A stretch of DNA of 14,519 nt from Aestuarierythrobacter sp037968495. Lineage in GTDB: Bacteria > Pseudomonadota > Alphaproteobacteria > Sphingomonadales > Sphingomonadaceae. The stretch lies in assembly GCA_037968495.1 (NCBI GenBank), contig JBBKVP010000070.1:1-14519 (forward strand), read 5' to 3'. Positions 7,201 through 13,541 of this stretch are shown one piece after another. A program made the position numbers and the translations under genes. Below the pieces are notes generated by a model. The model was not told the DNA's origin. It ran no database searches and saw only the letters and a list, made by a program, of their open reading frames with translations. Position 1 is the stretch's first letter; each line of letters begins with the position of its first letter.

Positions 7201-7353
7201 ATGATCAAGAATTGTCTTCTATTGGGCCTCGTGCTGATTTTCGCCGTCAATTTCGGTCTGATCGACCTTGATGAATTGCGAAACGACCTCACCACTTGGA
7301 GCGGTGATCCGAACAAGTCGATGACTGGTTCTCGCAGTTCCGACTGGGGGTAA
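7201..7353 (+). CDS. 50-aa single-pass membrane microprotein
   Basis: The ATG at 7201 opens a 50-codon frame ending at TAA 7351-7353. The N-terminus MIKNCLLLGLVLIFAVNFGL is a basic-then-hydrophobic segment of the signal-anchor kind, followed by an acidic/polar tail (LIDLDELRNDLTTW ... SSDWG). No lipobox is seen. There is no Shine-Dalgarno, so it would be leaderless or SD-independent. Support comes from the coherent membrane-anchor pattern, the CtrA-like box upstream, and tight convergent packing with queF (two bases between stops). Against it are its short length and the lack of a recognised family. An alternative overlapping ATG at 7194 gives only 25 residues with no pattern. Confidence 0.5.
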   Translation: MIKNCLLLGLVLIFAVNFGLIDLDELRNDLTTWSGDPNKSMTGSRSSDWG

Positions 7354-7361
7354 GCTTACCC
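7348..7361. repeat. 14-bp perfect palindrome containing both convergent stop codons
   Basis: GGGTAAGCTTACCC is a perfect palindrome. It contains the TAA of the microprotein on the plus strand and the TAA of queF on the minus strand. It might act as a weak bidirectional structure but lacks a GC-rich stem with a loop and a U-tract, so I do not call it a terminator. Confidence 0.5.
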
Positions 7362-7829
7362 GCGCCCTCGGTAACTCGCCACACCCTGTTCAGGCACCCA
7401 CAGCCCTTCGGGCGGTCTGCCTGTCTGCCAAAATACATCGATAGGAATGCCTCCGCGCGGATACCAATATCCGCCGATGCGCAGCCAACGCGGCTTCATT
7501 TCTTCGTTGAGCCGCTGGCCAATACCAACCGTCACATCCTCGTGAAAACCAGCGTGATTGCGGAACGAGCCAAGAAACAGCTTGAGCGACTTCGATTCGA
7601 CGATTGTTTCGCCAGGCGCATAATCAATTACCAAATGGGCAAAATCGGGCTGCCCTGTTACCGGGCACAGCGAAGTGAATTCAGGCGCTGCAAAACGCGC
7701 CATATAGAGAGCGCCGGCGCGCGGATTCGAAACGTAATCAAGCACCGCCTCCTCGGGAGAAACAGGAAGCGGCGTTTGCTGACCCAGAAAACGCGGGCCG
7801 GATTCGTCTGATAAAGGTGTGTCCGTCAT
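7356..7829 (-). CDS. queF: NADPH-dependent preQ0 reductase QueF (type I)
   Basis: QueF reduces 7-cyano-7-deazaguanine (preQ0) to preQ1 with NADPH, a nitrile-to-amine reduction in queuosine tRNA modification. With the ATG at 7829 the product is 157 aa, the size of unimodular (B. subtilis type) enzymes. C55 in SLCPVTGQPDF is the nucleophile that forms the thioimide, and D62 is the proton donor; both have the same numbers as in B. subtilis QueF. The NADPH-binding QueF motif is ESKSLKLF (78-85), and H96/E97 in GFHED contact the base. A TTG five codons upstream is possible but less likely. No other queuosine genes are visible. The gene is divergent from the Pro-rich protein gene and transcribed away from a strong hairpin. 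Confidence 0.95.
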   Translation of the reverse strand: MTDTPLSDESGPRFLGQQTPLPVSPEEAVLDYVSNPRAGALYMARFAAPEFTSLCPVTGQPDFAHLVIDYAPGETIVESKSLKLFLGSFRNHAGFHEDVTVGIGQRLNEEMKPRWLRIGGYWYPRGGIPIDVFWQTGRPPEGLWVPEQGVASYRGRG

Positions 7830-7874
7830 GCCGCGCTGATGCAATTAAAGGCGGCGTAACACAAGTGACACGGT

Positions 7875-7919
7875 GGACAGGACGGGTTCAGAGCGTATTC
7901 AGCGCTACCCGTGTTGTCC
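7875..7919. other. Strong imperfect hairpin in the queF / Pro-rich gene divergent gap
   Basis: GGACAGGACGGGT (7875-7887) faces ACCCGTGTTGTCC (7907-7919): 11 Watson-Crick pairs, one G-U and one G-G mismatch. Inside, after a four-base bulge (TCAG), AGCG pairs with CGCT around a seven-base loop (7896-7902). The element lies 17 bases before the ATG of the downstream gene and about 45 bases upstream of the queF start, so it would fall in the 5' leader of one or both transcripts. It could be an operator dyad or an RNA control element. No U-tract follows on either strand. Confidence 0.5.
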
Positions 7920-7936
7920 CAAGTTTCAGCGTGTAA

Positions 7937-9145
7937 ATGATCCTGTCTAACCGCCCCTTCCATCGGCCCTCAACGGCGCTCGCACTGGCAATCGCTGCCG
8001 TGGCCATCGGGATGCCTGCGGTCCAGGCGCAGGATACGGGAAGCGGCAGCGTGCAGGATTTCCAGTTACCTCCCTCGCCCACACCGACTGCAACACCGCA
8101 AGTTCAGGGACCGGTCGATCCCGATGCTCCTTCGACAACTCCGCGCGTAATCCGGACGCCGCGACCCACGCCGACACCGGCTCCGCGCGCAACTCAACCA
8201 ATCGTCATTCCTACCCCGGCTCCGACTCCGTCATCACCCAACCGGCGTTTCACGCCTGCAACTAGCGCGCCTCCTGCGGCAATCAGGCCAAGCGCGCCAA
8301 TCGGCGCTCTGCCAAGCGAACCGCAGACTGCGCCAATAGACATTGTGCCTTCAGAGGAGGATACGGACACACTGCCACCTGCGATACCGCAACCGACCGG
8401 CACCGCCCCTGCCGAGCCACTGGTCACAGATGCTGCTAGCGAGGGAGCGACTTCGAACTGGGTCTGGATTGCTGCGCTTCTCGCGCTGCTGGCTCTGGCA
8501 TTTACAGTTTGGCGGGTTAGGACTTCGCGCAATACCGTGCCAGTCGCTGGGATCGAGCGCCCATCAGAGCCGCTAGCAAGACAGACTGACTTGCGCGAGC
8601 CAGCCCTCACTCCCGAGGCTGAGCCAGCGCCCGAACTACCGAAGCAGCAAACGACACCAATTAAGCCTGACGAACCACTGGCGGTTGCTTTCCAGCCACT
8701 TTCTCTGGCGCTCAGCATGATGAACGCGACCCTATCCTATCGCATCTCGATTACGCCGGGCGCGGGAATCGAAACAGAAGCGATGACAATTGGCGCTGAC
8801 ATGATCGCCGCCCACGCATCCCTGCCAATCGGACAGCAATTGGCTGACCCGGCAATCATGCTGCCGGAGCGCCACAATGGCATTGCCCTGCGCGCGGGCG
8901 AGAGTCTGGAACTTAACGGCACGATCACACTACCGATCGCCGCGATCCGCCCGATCCGCCAGGGCAATGCAGCACTGTTTGTTCCGCTAGTCCGCCTGAC
9001 ATTCGACAATGTCGGACAGGCCGTCGACCCGATGACCTTTGTGCTGGGCGAAGACTCCAAACTGCAAACCGGCAAGCTACAACCGCTTCGGATCGATACT
9101 GGTCCTCGCACGGTACGCCAGATGATCGCGAGGCGGCTGGGCTAA
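7937..9145 (+). CDS. Pro/Thr-rich single-TM protein of unknown function
   Basis: The 402-aa product has three parts. Residues 1 to about 32 are a cleavable-looking signal peptide (hydrophobic ALALAIAAVAIGM, then AVQAQ, likely cut after AQA). Residues about 35-170 are a low-complexity Pro/Thr/Ala-rich stretch with repeated PTPTPAP-like units, probably an extended periplasmic linker. Residues about 174-195 (NWVWIAALLALLALAFTVW) form a membrane helix followed by basic RVRTSRN, suggesting the C-terminal part is cytoplasmic. The last ~160 residues form a globular domain, perhaps beta-rich (LSYRISITPGAGIE, LELNGTITLP, FVPLVRLTFDN), that I do not recognise. The start ATG at 7937 has no strong Shine-Dalgarno. 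The layout recalls envelope-spanning accessory proteins, but function is unknown. Confidence 0.8.
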   Translation: MILSNRPFHRPSTALALAIAAVAIGMPAVQAQDTGSGSVQDFQLPPSPTPTATPQVQGPVDPDAPSTTPRVIRTPRPTPTPAPRATQPIVIPTPAPTPSSPNRRFTPATSAPPAAIRPSAPIGALPSEPQTAPIDIVPSEEDTDTLPPAIPQPTGTAPAEPLVTDAASEGATSNWVWIAALLALLALAFTVWRVRTSRNTVPVAGIERPSEPLARQTDLREPALTPEAEPAPELPKQQTTPIKPDEPLAVAFQPLSLALSMMNATLSYRISITPGAGIETEAMTIGADMIAAHASLPIGQQLADPAIMLPERHNGIALRAGESLELNGTITLPIAAIRPIRQGNAALFVPLVRLTFDNVGQAVDPMTFVLGEDSKLQTGKLQPLRIDTGPRTVRQMIARRLG

Positions 9146-9225
9146 TGTGTCCCGTGCGAAAAGCTCTCGACGATAGTGCTTTGCCCCGTTACCCCTGACG
9201 TCTTGATACGCGAAGGAACTGCCTG
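9146..9225 (+). promoter_or_regulatory. Leader of the sseA-metC-mscS group
   Basis: This 80-bp gap presumably carries the promoter of the downstream chain. The only clear element is a Shine-Dalgarno AAGGAA about seven bases before the sseA ATG. I see no riboswitch fold and no strong terminator for the preceding gene. Confidence 0.3.
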
Positions 9226-10068
9226 ATGGACCGGTTGGTCACGCCTGAATGGCTCGCAGAGGAGATGGGTGCGAGCGACCTGCGCATCATAGATGCCTCT
9301 ATGCACATGGCGGGCAGCGGACGCGACGCGAGGGCCGAGTACGAGACCGAGCACATCCCCGGTGCAGTCTTTATGGACCTTGCTTCTTTACGCAATGCGG
9401 ATGGCGATTTTGGCCATGCCCTGCCCAAGCCAGAACAATTTGCCAGCCGCATGCAAGCCCTCGGCCTTGGCGATGGGAGCCGGATAGTCATCTATGATGA
9501 TAGCGACATCAAAACCGCCGCCCGCGCATGGGTAATGTTCAAAACTTTCGGCGCACATCACGTTGCGATCCTTGATGGCGGCCTCGCCAAATGGAGAGCG
9601 GAAGGCCGTCCGACCGAAAGCGGCATCGAGCGCTTGCGCCACCGCCACTACACCGCGTGGGAAGATACGCAGAATGTCCGCAGCAAGGCTGACATGCTCG
9701 CCAATCTGGACAGCGGCGCAGAACAGGTCGTCGATGCTCGCGGCGCACCGCGCTTTACCGGCGAAATGGCGGAGCCCCGCGAAGGGATGGCCGCTGGTCA
9801 CATCCCGGGGGCCATGAATGTTCCTTTCACGCAACTCTACAACGAAGATGGCACATTCAAATCTGAAGATGATTTACTTAGTGTGTTCGCAGGAGCGGGC
9901 GTCGATTTGGACAAACCGGTCGTCACATCTTGTGGCAGCGGCGTGACCGCATCGGTTGTGCTGTTCGCGCTGGTGATGCTCGGTAAGCAAGACTTGGCAC
10001 TTTATGACGGCAGCTGGGCCGAATGGGGCGCTGATCCCGAAACGCCGAAGACAACCGGCCCCAAATGA
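9226..10068 (+). CDS. sseA: 3-mercaptopyruvate sulfurtransferase SseA (two-rhodanese)
   Basis: The 280-aa product has the tandem rhodanese layout of SseA/TST enzymes, about the usual length (E. coli SseA 281 aa). The N-terminal, inactive rhodanese repeat contains RIIDASMHM and EYETEHIPGAVFMDL. The C-terminal, active repeat contains VVDARGAPRFTGE, GHIPGAMNVPF and the catalytic loop CGSGVTA, with nucleophilic C236. CG(S/T)GVTA is the loop of mercaptopyruvate sulfurtransferases, as opposed to the thiosulfate-preferring CRxGxR type. The enzyme moves sulfur from 3-mercaptopyruvate (derived from cysteine) to thiol or cyanide acceptors in the cytoplasm. AAGGAA before the ATG supports the start. Its TGA overlaps the metC ATG (ATGA), so the two genes are likely co-translated. 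Confidence 0.95.
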   Translation: MDRLVTPEWLAEEMGASDLRIIDASMHMAGSGRDARAEYETEHIPGAVFMDLASLRNADGDFGHALPKPEQFASRMQALGLGDGSRIVIYDDSDIKTAARAWVMFKTFGAHHVAILDGGLAKWRAEGRPTESGIERLRHRHYTAWEDTQNVRSKADMLANLDSGAEQVVDARGAPRFTGEMAEPREGMAAGHIPGAMNVPFTQLYNEDGTFKSEDDLLSVFAGAGVDLDKPVVTSCGSGVTASVVLFALVMLGKQDLALYDGSWAEWGADPETPKTTGPK

Positions 10069-11273
10069 GCGACAGCGGCGCTGACAAAGGAACCGGAACC
10101 CAGTTGGTCCGCGCAGGCCGCAAGCCCGAATGGACAGGTGCAGTCGTAAATCCGCCAGTCTGGCGCGCCAGCACACATCTCTATGAAAACTGCGCCGCCC
10201 TGCAAGAGGGCACAGGCAGCAATGAAGACGGCCGCTTCTTTTATGGGCGTCGCGGTGCACCCACCCAATGGGCGCTTGCAGATGCGCTAACAAAGCTTGA
10301 ACCCGGCGCTTTCGGGACGGTCTTATATCCCAGCGGTGTTGCAGCGATTTCTGGCGCTTTGATGAGCGTGGTAAAGCCCGGCGATGTAATGCTCATCAGC
10401 GACAACGCCTATGAACCCAGTCGCTCAATGGCAAACGGCCTTTTCAAGCGCCTCGGCGTGGAAACAAGGTTCTTCGATTCGCTTGATCTGGAGGCATATG
10501 CAGCCCTATTTTGCGAAAACACCAAAGCGGTTCTGATCGAAAGCCCCGGCTCGCTCACCATGGAAGTGTGCGATACCCCAGCCCTTGCCGCCATCGCCCG
10601 CGACAAGGGTGCGGTCAGCATGATCGACAACACTTGGGCAACGCCGCTTGCATTTCCCGCGCTCCAGCATGGCTGCGATATGGGGATCATGGCGCTGACC
10701 AAGCATGTTGGCGGACATTCGGATTTGATGATGGGCAGCGTTTCGGCTGGCGAACGCTGGTATAAGCGCCTGCGCCAAACAGCCCAAACATTGGGCCATG
10801 TCGTCTCGCCCGACGATGCTGCGCTGGCGCTTAGAGGCCTCAGAACCCTCGAAATACGCTTGCAAAAACAGACCGCTACTGCGCTAGAAGTCGCAAAATG
10901 GCTCGCCGCCCGCGATGACGTAGCAAAAGTGCTATGCCCGATGTTGCCGGGATCGCCGACGCATGACACATGGGAGCGTGACTTTACCGGCGGTTGCGGC
11001 CTCTTCAGCTTTGTTCTGAAGGGCCGCGACAAGAGCGACCGGGCGCGCTTGATCGACGCCTTGGAATTGTTCGGCATTGGCTACAGCTGGGGCGGTTTCG
11101 AGAGCTTGGCACTGCCAGTTAATCCGGCACCTTTCCGTACTGCTGCTAGCTGGCCTCCCGGGGGCTACGCGGCTGGCGATCAATACGTTATCCGCCTTTC
11201 AATAGGCCTCGAAGACACCGGCGATCTTATTGCAGACCTTGCACAGGCATTTGATGCTATGGACCAATTATGA
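10065..11273 (+). CDS. metC: Cystathionine beta-lyase, PLP-dependent (Cys/Met metabolism family)
   Basis: The 402-aa product is a fold type I PLP enzyme of the Cys/Met metabolism family (E. coli MetC is 395 aa). WTGAVVNPPVWRASTHLYE, FFYGRRGAPTQWALADAL and LYPSGVAAISGALMSVVKPGD are typical of the MetC branch. D188 in MIDNTWATPL should pair with the PLP pyridine nitrogen, and K213 in LTKHVGGHSDLMMG is the Schiff-base lysine. YSWGGFESLALP near the C-terminus also fits cystathionine beta-lyase. The reaction converts cystathionine to homocysteine, pyruvate and ammonia; related enzymes act as cysteine desulfhydrases, so substrate preference is not certain. The gene is overlapped by ATGA with sseA upstream and with the mscS-type gene downstream. 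Confidence 0.92.
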   Translation: MSDSGADKGTGTQLVRAGRKPEWTGAVVNPPVWRASTHLYENCAALQEGTGSNEDGRFFYGRRGAPTQWALADALTKLEPGAFGTVLYPSGVAAISGALMSVVKPGDVMLISDNAYEPSRSMANGLFKRLGVETRFFDSLDLEAYAALFCENTKAVLIESPGSLTMEVCDTPALAAIARDKGAVSMIDNTWATPLAFPALQHGCDMGIMALTKHVGGHSDLMMGSVSAGERWYKRLRQTAQTLGHVVSPDDAALALRGLRTLEIRLQKQTATALEVAKWLAARDDVAKVLCPMLPGSPTHDTWERDFTGGCGLFSFVLKGRDKSDRARLIDALELFGIGYSWGGFESLALPVNPAPFRTAASWPPGGYAAGDQYVIRLSIGLEDTGDLIADLAQAFDAMDQL

Positions 11274-12400
11274 CCAGCACACCCAGCACCGCCCCAGACA
11301 CTGGCCCCAGCGAGGCTGCGGAAGGTAGCGAGAGCATAACGCTGCAAGCGGGCGATACTGTCACCATCCAACCTGCAGAAGGTTCAGTGCCGGCTGCAGC
11401 ACCTGCGCTGGAGGCGGCACCGGCCGAAACTGTCGGAAGTGCAGATACAATCAAAGATGCCGTCAGCGAGAAAAGCGAAACCGCCGCCAGTTTGATTGAC
11501 ACCCTCGATGGGTTGGCAGTTACACTGGGTTCCAATCGCATTTCGGTTTGGGACGGCCTGATTGTCGTCTTCGTAATCGTTGGAGTCATTACTGCGGCTT
11601 GGCTTGTTAGCAAGCTGGCCCATGCCGGTCTCAAACGCATCACCAAGTTTGATTCCACGCAGCTTTTGCTAGCAGAAAAACTCACCACTATGGCCGTGTG
11701 GGCGCTGGCATTCATGATAGGAATCGATATGCTCGGTATCGATCTTACAGCGCTTGCGGTTTTCTCTGGCGCATTTGGTCTCGCTATCGGTTTCGGTCTG
11801 CAGAAGACCTTCGGTAATCTGATCGCTGGCATCATTTTGCTAATGGACCGCTCGATCAAACCGGGTGACGTTATCGCGGTCGCTGATCAAGCGGGAAACT
11901 CTACTTTCGGTCAGATCCGGAAGATCGGTATTCGCGCCGTTTCCGTGACCACGCGAGATCAACGTGAATATTTGATTCCAAACGAAAACCTGATGGTCAA
12001 TCAGGTCGAAAACTGGTCGTACTCCAGCAAGACAGTGCGGATGCAAGTGCCCGTTGGCGTGTCATATAATTGCGACCTCGAACTTGCTGAGAAATTGATG
12101 TTGCAGGCCGCCAAAAGCTGCAAGCGGGTGCTAAATGTTCCTCCACCCACATGTTGGCTTGATGCGTATGGCGATAGTTCGGTGAACTTTGCCATCCAGT
12201 GCTGGATACGTGATCCTGAAGACGGCATCGGTAATATCAAATCCGAAGTTTTGAAGAAGCTTTGGTATCTGTTCCAGGACAATAACATCGAAATTCCGTT
12301 CCCGCAGCGTGATCTCAATCTGCGCGGCAATGACCAGTTCGACCAGCTAATCGCGGCGGTTTCGCAGCGGGTAGAGGAAAAGAACTCCGGCAAGAAATAG
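11270..12400 (+). CDS. MscS-family mechanosensitive ion channel
   Basis: The 376-aa product carries a small-conductance mechanosensitive channel core. Membrane helices lie at about 95-117, 137-158 and 160-190. The third contains the pore-lining AVFSGAFGLAIGFGLQKTFGN and is followed by LIAGIILLMDRSIKPGDVI, the start of the cytoplasmic beta domain. VTTRDQREYLIPNENLM and the terminal IPFPQRDLNLR are family hallmarks. Such channels open under membrane tension to release solutes during osmotic downshock. It is longer than E. coli MscS (286 aa) because of a roughly 90-residue N-terminal extension rich in Ala, Pro, Glu and Thr, with no signal peptide seen. The ATG overlaps the metC stop (ATGA), which fixes the start and places this channel in a sulfur-gene transcript. 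Confidence 0.92.
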   Translation: MTSTPSTAPDTGPSEAAEGSESITLQAGDTVTIQPAEGSVPAAAPALEAAPAETVGSADTIKDAVSEKSETAASLIDTLDGLAVTLGSNRISVWDGLIVVFVIVGVITAAWLVSKLAHAGLKRITKFDSTQLLLAEKLTTMAVWALAFMIGIDMLGIDLTALAVFSGAFGLAIGFGLQKTFGNLIAGIILLMDRSIKPGDVIAVADQAGNSTFGQIRKIGIRAVSVTTRDQREYLIPNENLMVNQVENWSYSSKTVRMQVPVGVSYNCDLELAEKLMLQAAKSCKRVLNVPPPTCWLDAYGDSSVNFAIQCWIRDPEDGIGNIKSEVLKKLWYLFQDNNIEIPFPQRDLNLRGNDQFDQLIAAVSQRVEEKNSGKK

Positions 12401-12461
12401 CGCCACTAAAGCTGGACTAGGCCGCGCCCAATCCTTTCTGACTGGTAGAACGCCCGCCCGC

Positions 12462-12477
12462 GCTGCATTTTTGCAGC
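12462..12477 (+). promoter_or_regulatory. Hairpin directly abutting the cobA start codon
   Basis: GCTGCA (12462-12467) pairs perfectly with TGCAGC (12472-12477) around a TTTT loop, and the cobA ATG follows with no spacer. The hairpin occupies the place of the ribosome binding site; no Shine-Dalgarno is visible. It could limit translation initiation, or the mRNA may start inside or after it (leaderless). Confidence 0.4.
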
Positions 12478-13245
12478 ATGGAAAACACATCATCATTGGG
12501 AACCGTCTATTTAGTCGGTGCCGGTCCGGGCGACCCTGATCTGCTCACCCTGCGCGCCGCGCGGTTGCTCGAAAACGCGCAGCTTGTGGTGCATGACGGG
12601 CTGGTTGATTCTTCGATCTTGGCGCTAATTTCGGAAACCGCGCGCCGTATTTCGGTGGCCAAGCAGCGCAGCAAGCACAAGCTGCCGCAGGATGACATCA
12701 ACGCCCTCCTTATCCGCGAAGCGCTCGCAGGCCGCGACGTTGTGCGCCTCAAAGGCGGCGACCCCTTCATCTTCGGGCGCGGGGGTGAGGAAATGGAAGA
12801 CTGCCATGCCGCCGGTATCCACGTCGAAGTGGTGCCGGGCATCACAGCCGCCAGCGGCGCGGCAGCAGCCTCCGGGATCGCCCTCACACACCGCGATAGC
12901 GCCAGCATCGTCAGCTTCGTCGCTGGCCAATGCAAGGGTCTGTCCGATCAGGATTGGGCCGGACTTGCAGGTAAGGGCCGCACGCTTGTGATCTATATGG
13001 GCGTCAAAACCGCGCCACAGATCGCCGAAAAACTGATGGGTGACGGCCTTGCGCCTGACATGCCAGTTGCCATCATCGAAAACGCCGCACGTCCGAAAAT
13101 GCGCGTGCTTCGCGGGCCGCTCGCTGCACTGCCCGATTTGGTCGTGCAGCATAATGTCATCAGCCCCGCCCTAATCGTCATCGGCGAGGTCACCGCGCGG
13201 GCCAATGCCTCTGTCGCGCAAATCGCCCTGGAGGTCGCAGTATGA
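12478..13245 (+). CDS. cobA: Uroporphyrinogen-III C-methyltransferase (SUMT)
   Basis: The 255-aa product is a stand-alone SUMT that methylates uroporphyrinogen III at C2 and C7 using SAM to give precorrin-2, the precursor of siroheme (and cobalamin). The SAM-binding P-loop VYLVGAGPGDPDLLTLRA lies at about 10-27, LKGGDPFIFGRGGEE at about 91-105, and VVPGITAASGAAAASGIALTHRD follows; all are diagnostic. No precorrin-2 dehydrogenase/ferrochelatase domain is fused, so CysG-type functions must be supplied elsewhere. The ATG at 12478 gives the usual short lead-in before GTVYLVGAGPG; a TTG seven codons into the frame is an alternative with GGAAAA upstream. The next gene overlaps by ATGA, and cysI, a siroheme enzyme, follows, which points to siroheme supply for sulfite reduction. 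Confidence 0.95.
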   Translation: MENTSSLGTVYLVGAGPGDPDLLTLRAARLLENAQLVVHDGLVDSSILALISETARRISVAKQRSKHKLPQDDINALLIREALAGRDVVRLKGGDPFIFGRGGEEMEDCHAAGIHVEVVPGITAASGAAAASGIALTHRDSASIVSFVAGQCKGLSDQDWAGLAGKGRTLVIYMGVKTAPQIAEKLMGDGLAPDMPVAIIENAARPKMRVLRGPLAALPDLVVQHNVISPALIVIGEVTARANASVAQIALEVAV

Positions 13246-13541
13246 AGATCATCACCGGAAACGACCTCGAAACTGGGGCAGTCACTTGGTGGGACGGCCA
13301 AGGCTGGTCAATCCACGTCGAAGACGCCGCCGATGGCGGTGATGAGGCGGAAACGATTCTCACTCGCGAAGAAGCAGCCCGCCGCGTCAACGCTGGCTAT
13401 ATTATCGAAGGCGAGGTTGGTCCTGGCGGTCATCCACGCCCGGCCCATGTGAAGGACCGCATCCGCGGCCTTGGCCCGACCGTTCGCCTCGACCTGACAC
13501 TCAAGCCCGGCAACGAAGCCGCAGCCCGCGAGGTAATCTAA
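13242..13541 (+). CDS. DUF2849 protein of the sulfite reductase operon
   Basis: This is a 99-aa soluble protein starting MKIITGNDLETGAVTWWDG, with EEAARRVNAGYIIEGEV in the middle and HVKDRIRGLGPTVRLDLTLK near the end. That pattern and its place between cobA/cysG and cysI are what I know of DUF2849 proteins in alphaproteobacteria. The biochemical role is unknown; the conserved context suggests a helper of sulfite reductase (assembly, siroheme handling or electron delivery), but nothing in the sequence proves it. No cysteine cluster, membrane segment or signal peptide is seen. The ATG overlaps the cobA stop (ATGA) and the stop TAA directly abuts the cysI ATG. Confidence 0.88.
   Translation: MKIITGNDLETGAVTWWDGQGWSIHVEDAADGGDEAETILTREEAARRVNAGYIIEGEVGPGGHPRPAHVKDRIRGLGPTVRLDLTLKPGNEAAAREVI

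Noticed and set aside
7845..7936. preQ1 riboswitch controlling queF
   Set aside because: The gap has a long bulged hairpin but not the compact H-type pseudoknot with an A-rich tail expected of preQ1-I, and it could belong to the opposite gene.
9146..9225. SAM riboswitch before the sseA-metC group
   Set aside because: The gap is only 80 bp and I could not find the paired elements of SAM-I or SAM-II.
10409..11077. 222-codon minus-strand frame inside metC
   Set aside because: Antisense shadow of a PLP enzyme whose catalytic residues are all in place on the plus strand.
11257..11859. 200-codon minus-strand frame opposite the mscS-type gene
   Set aside because: Ser/Ala/Pro-rich antisense of low-complexity coding; no domain pattern.
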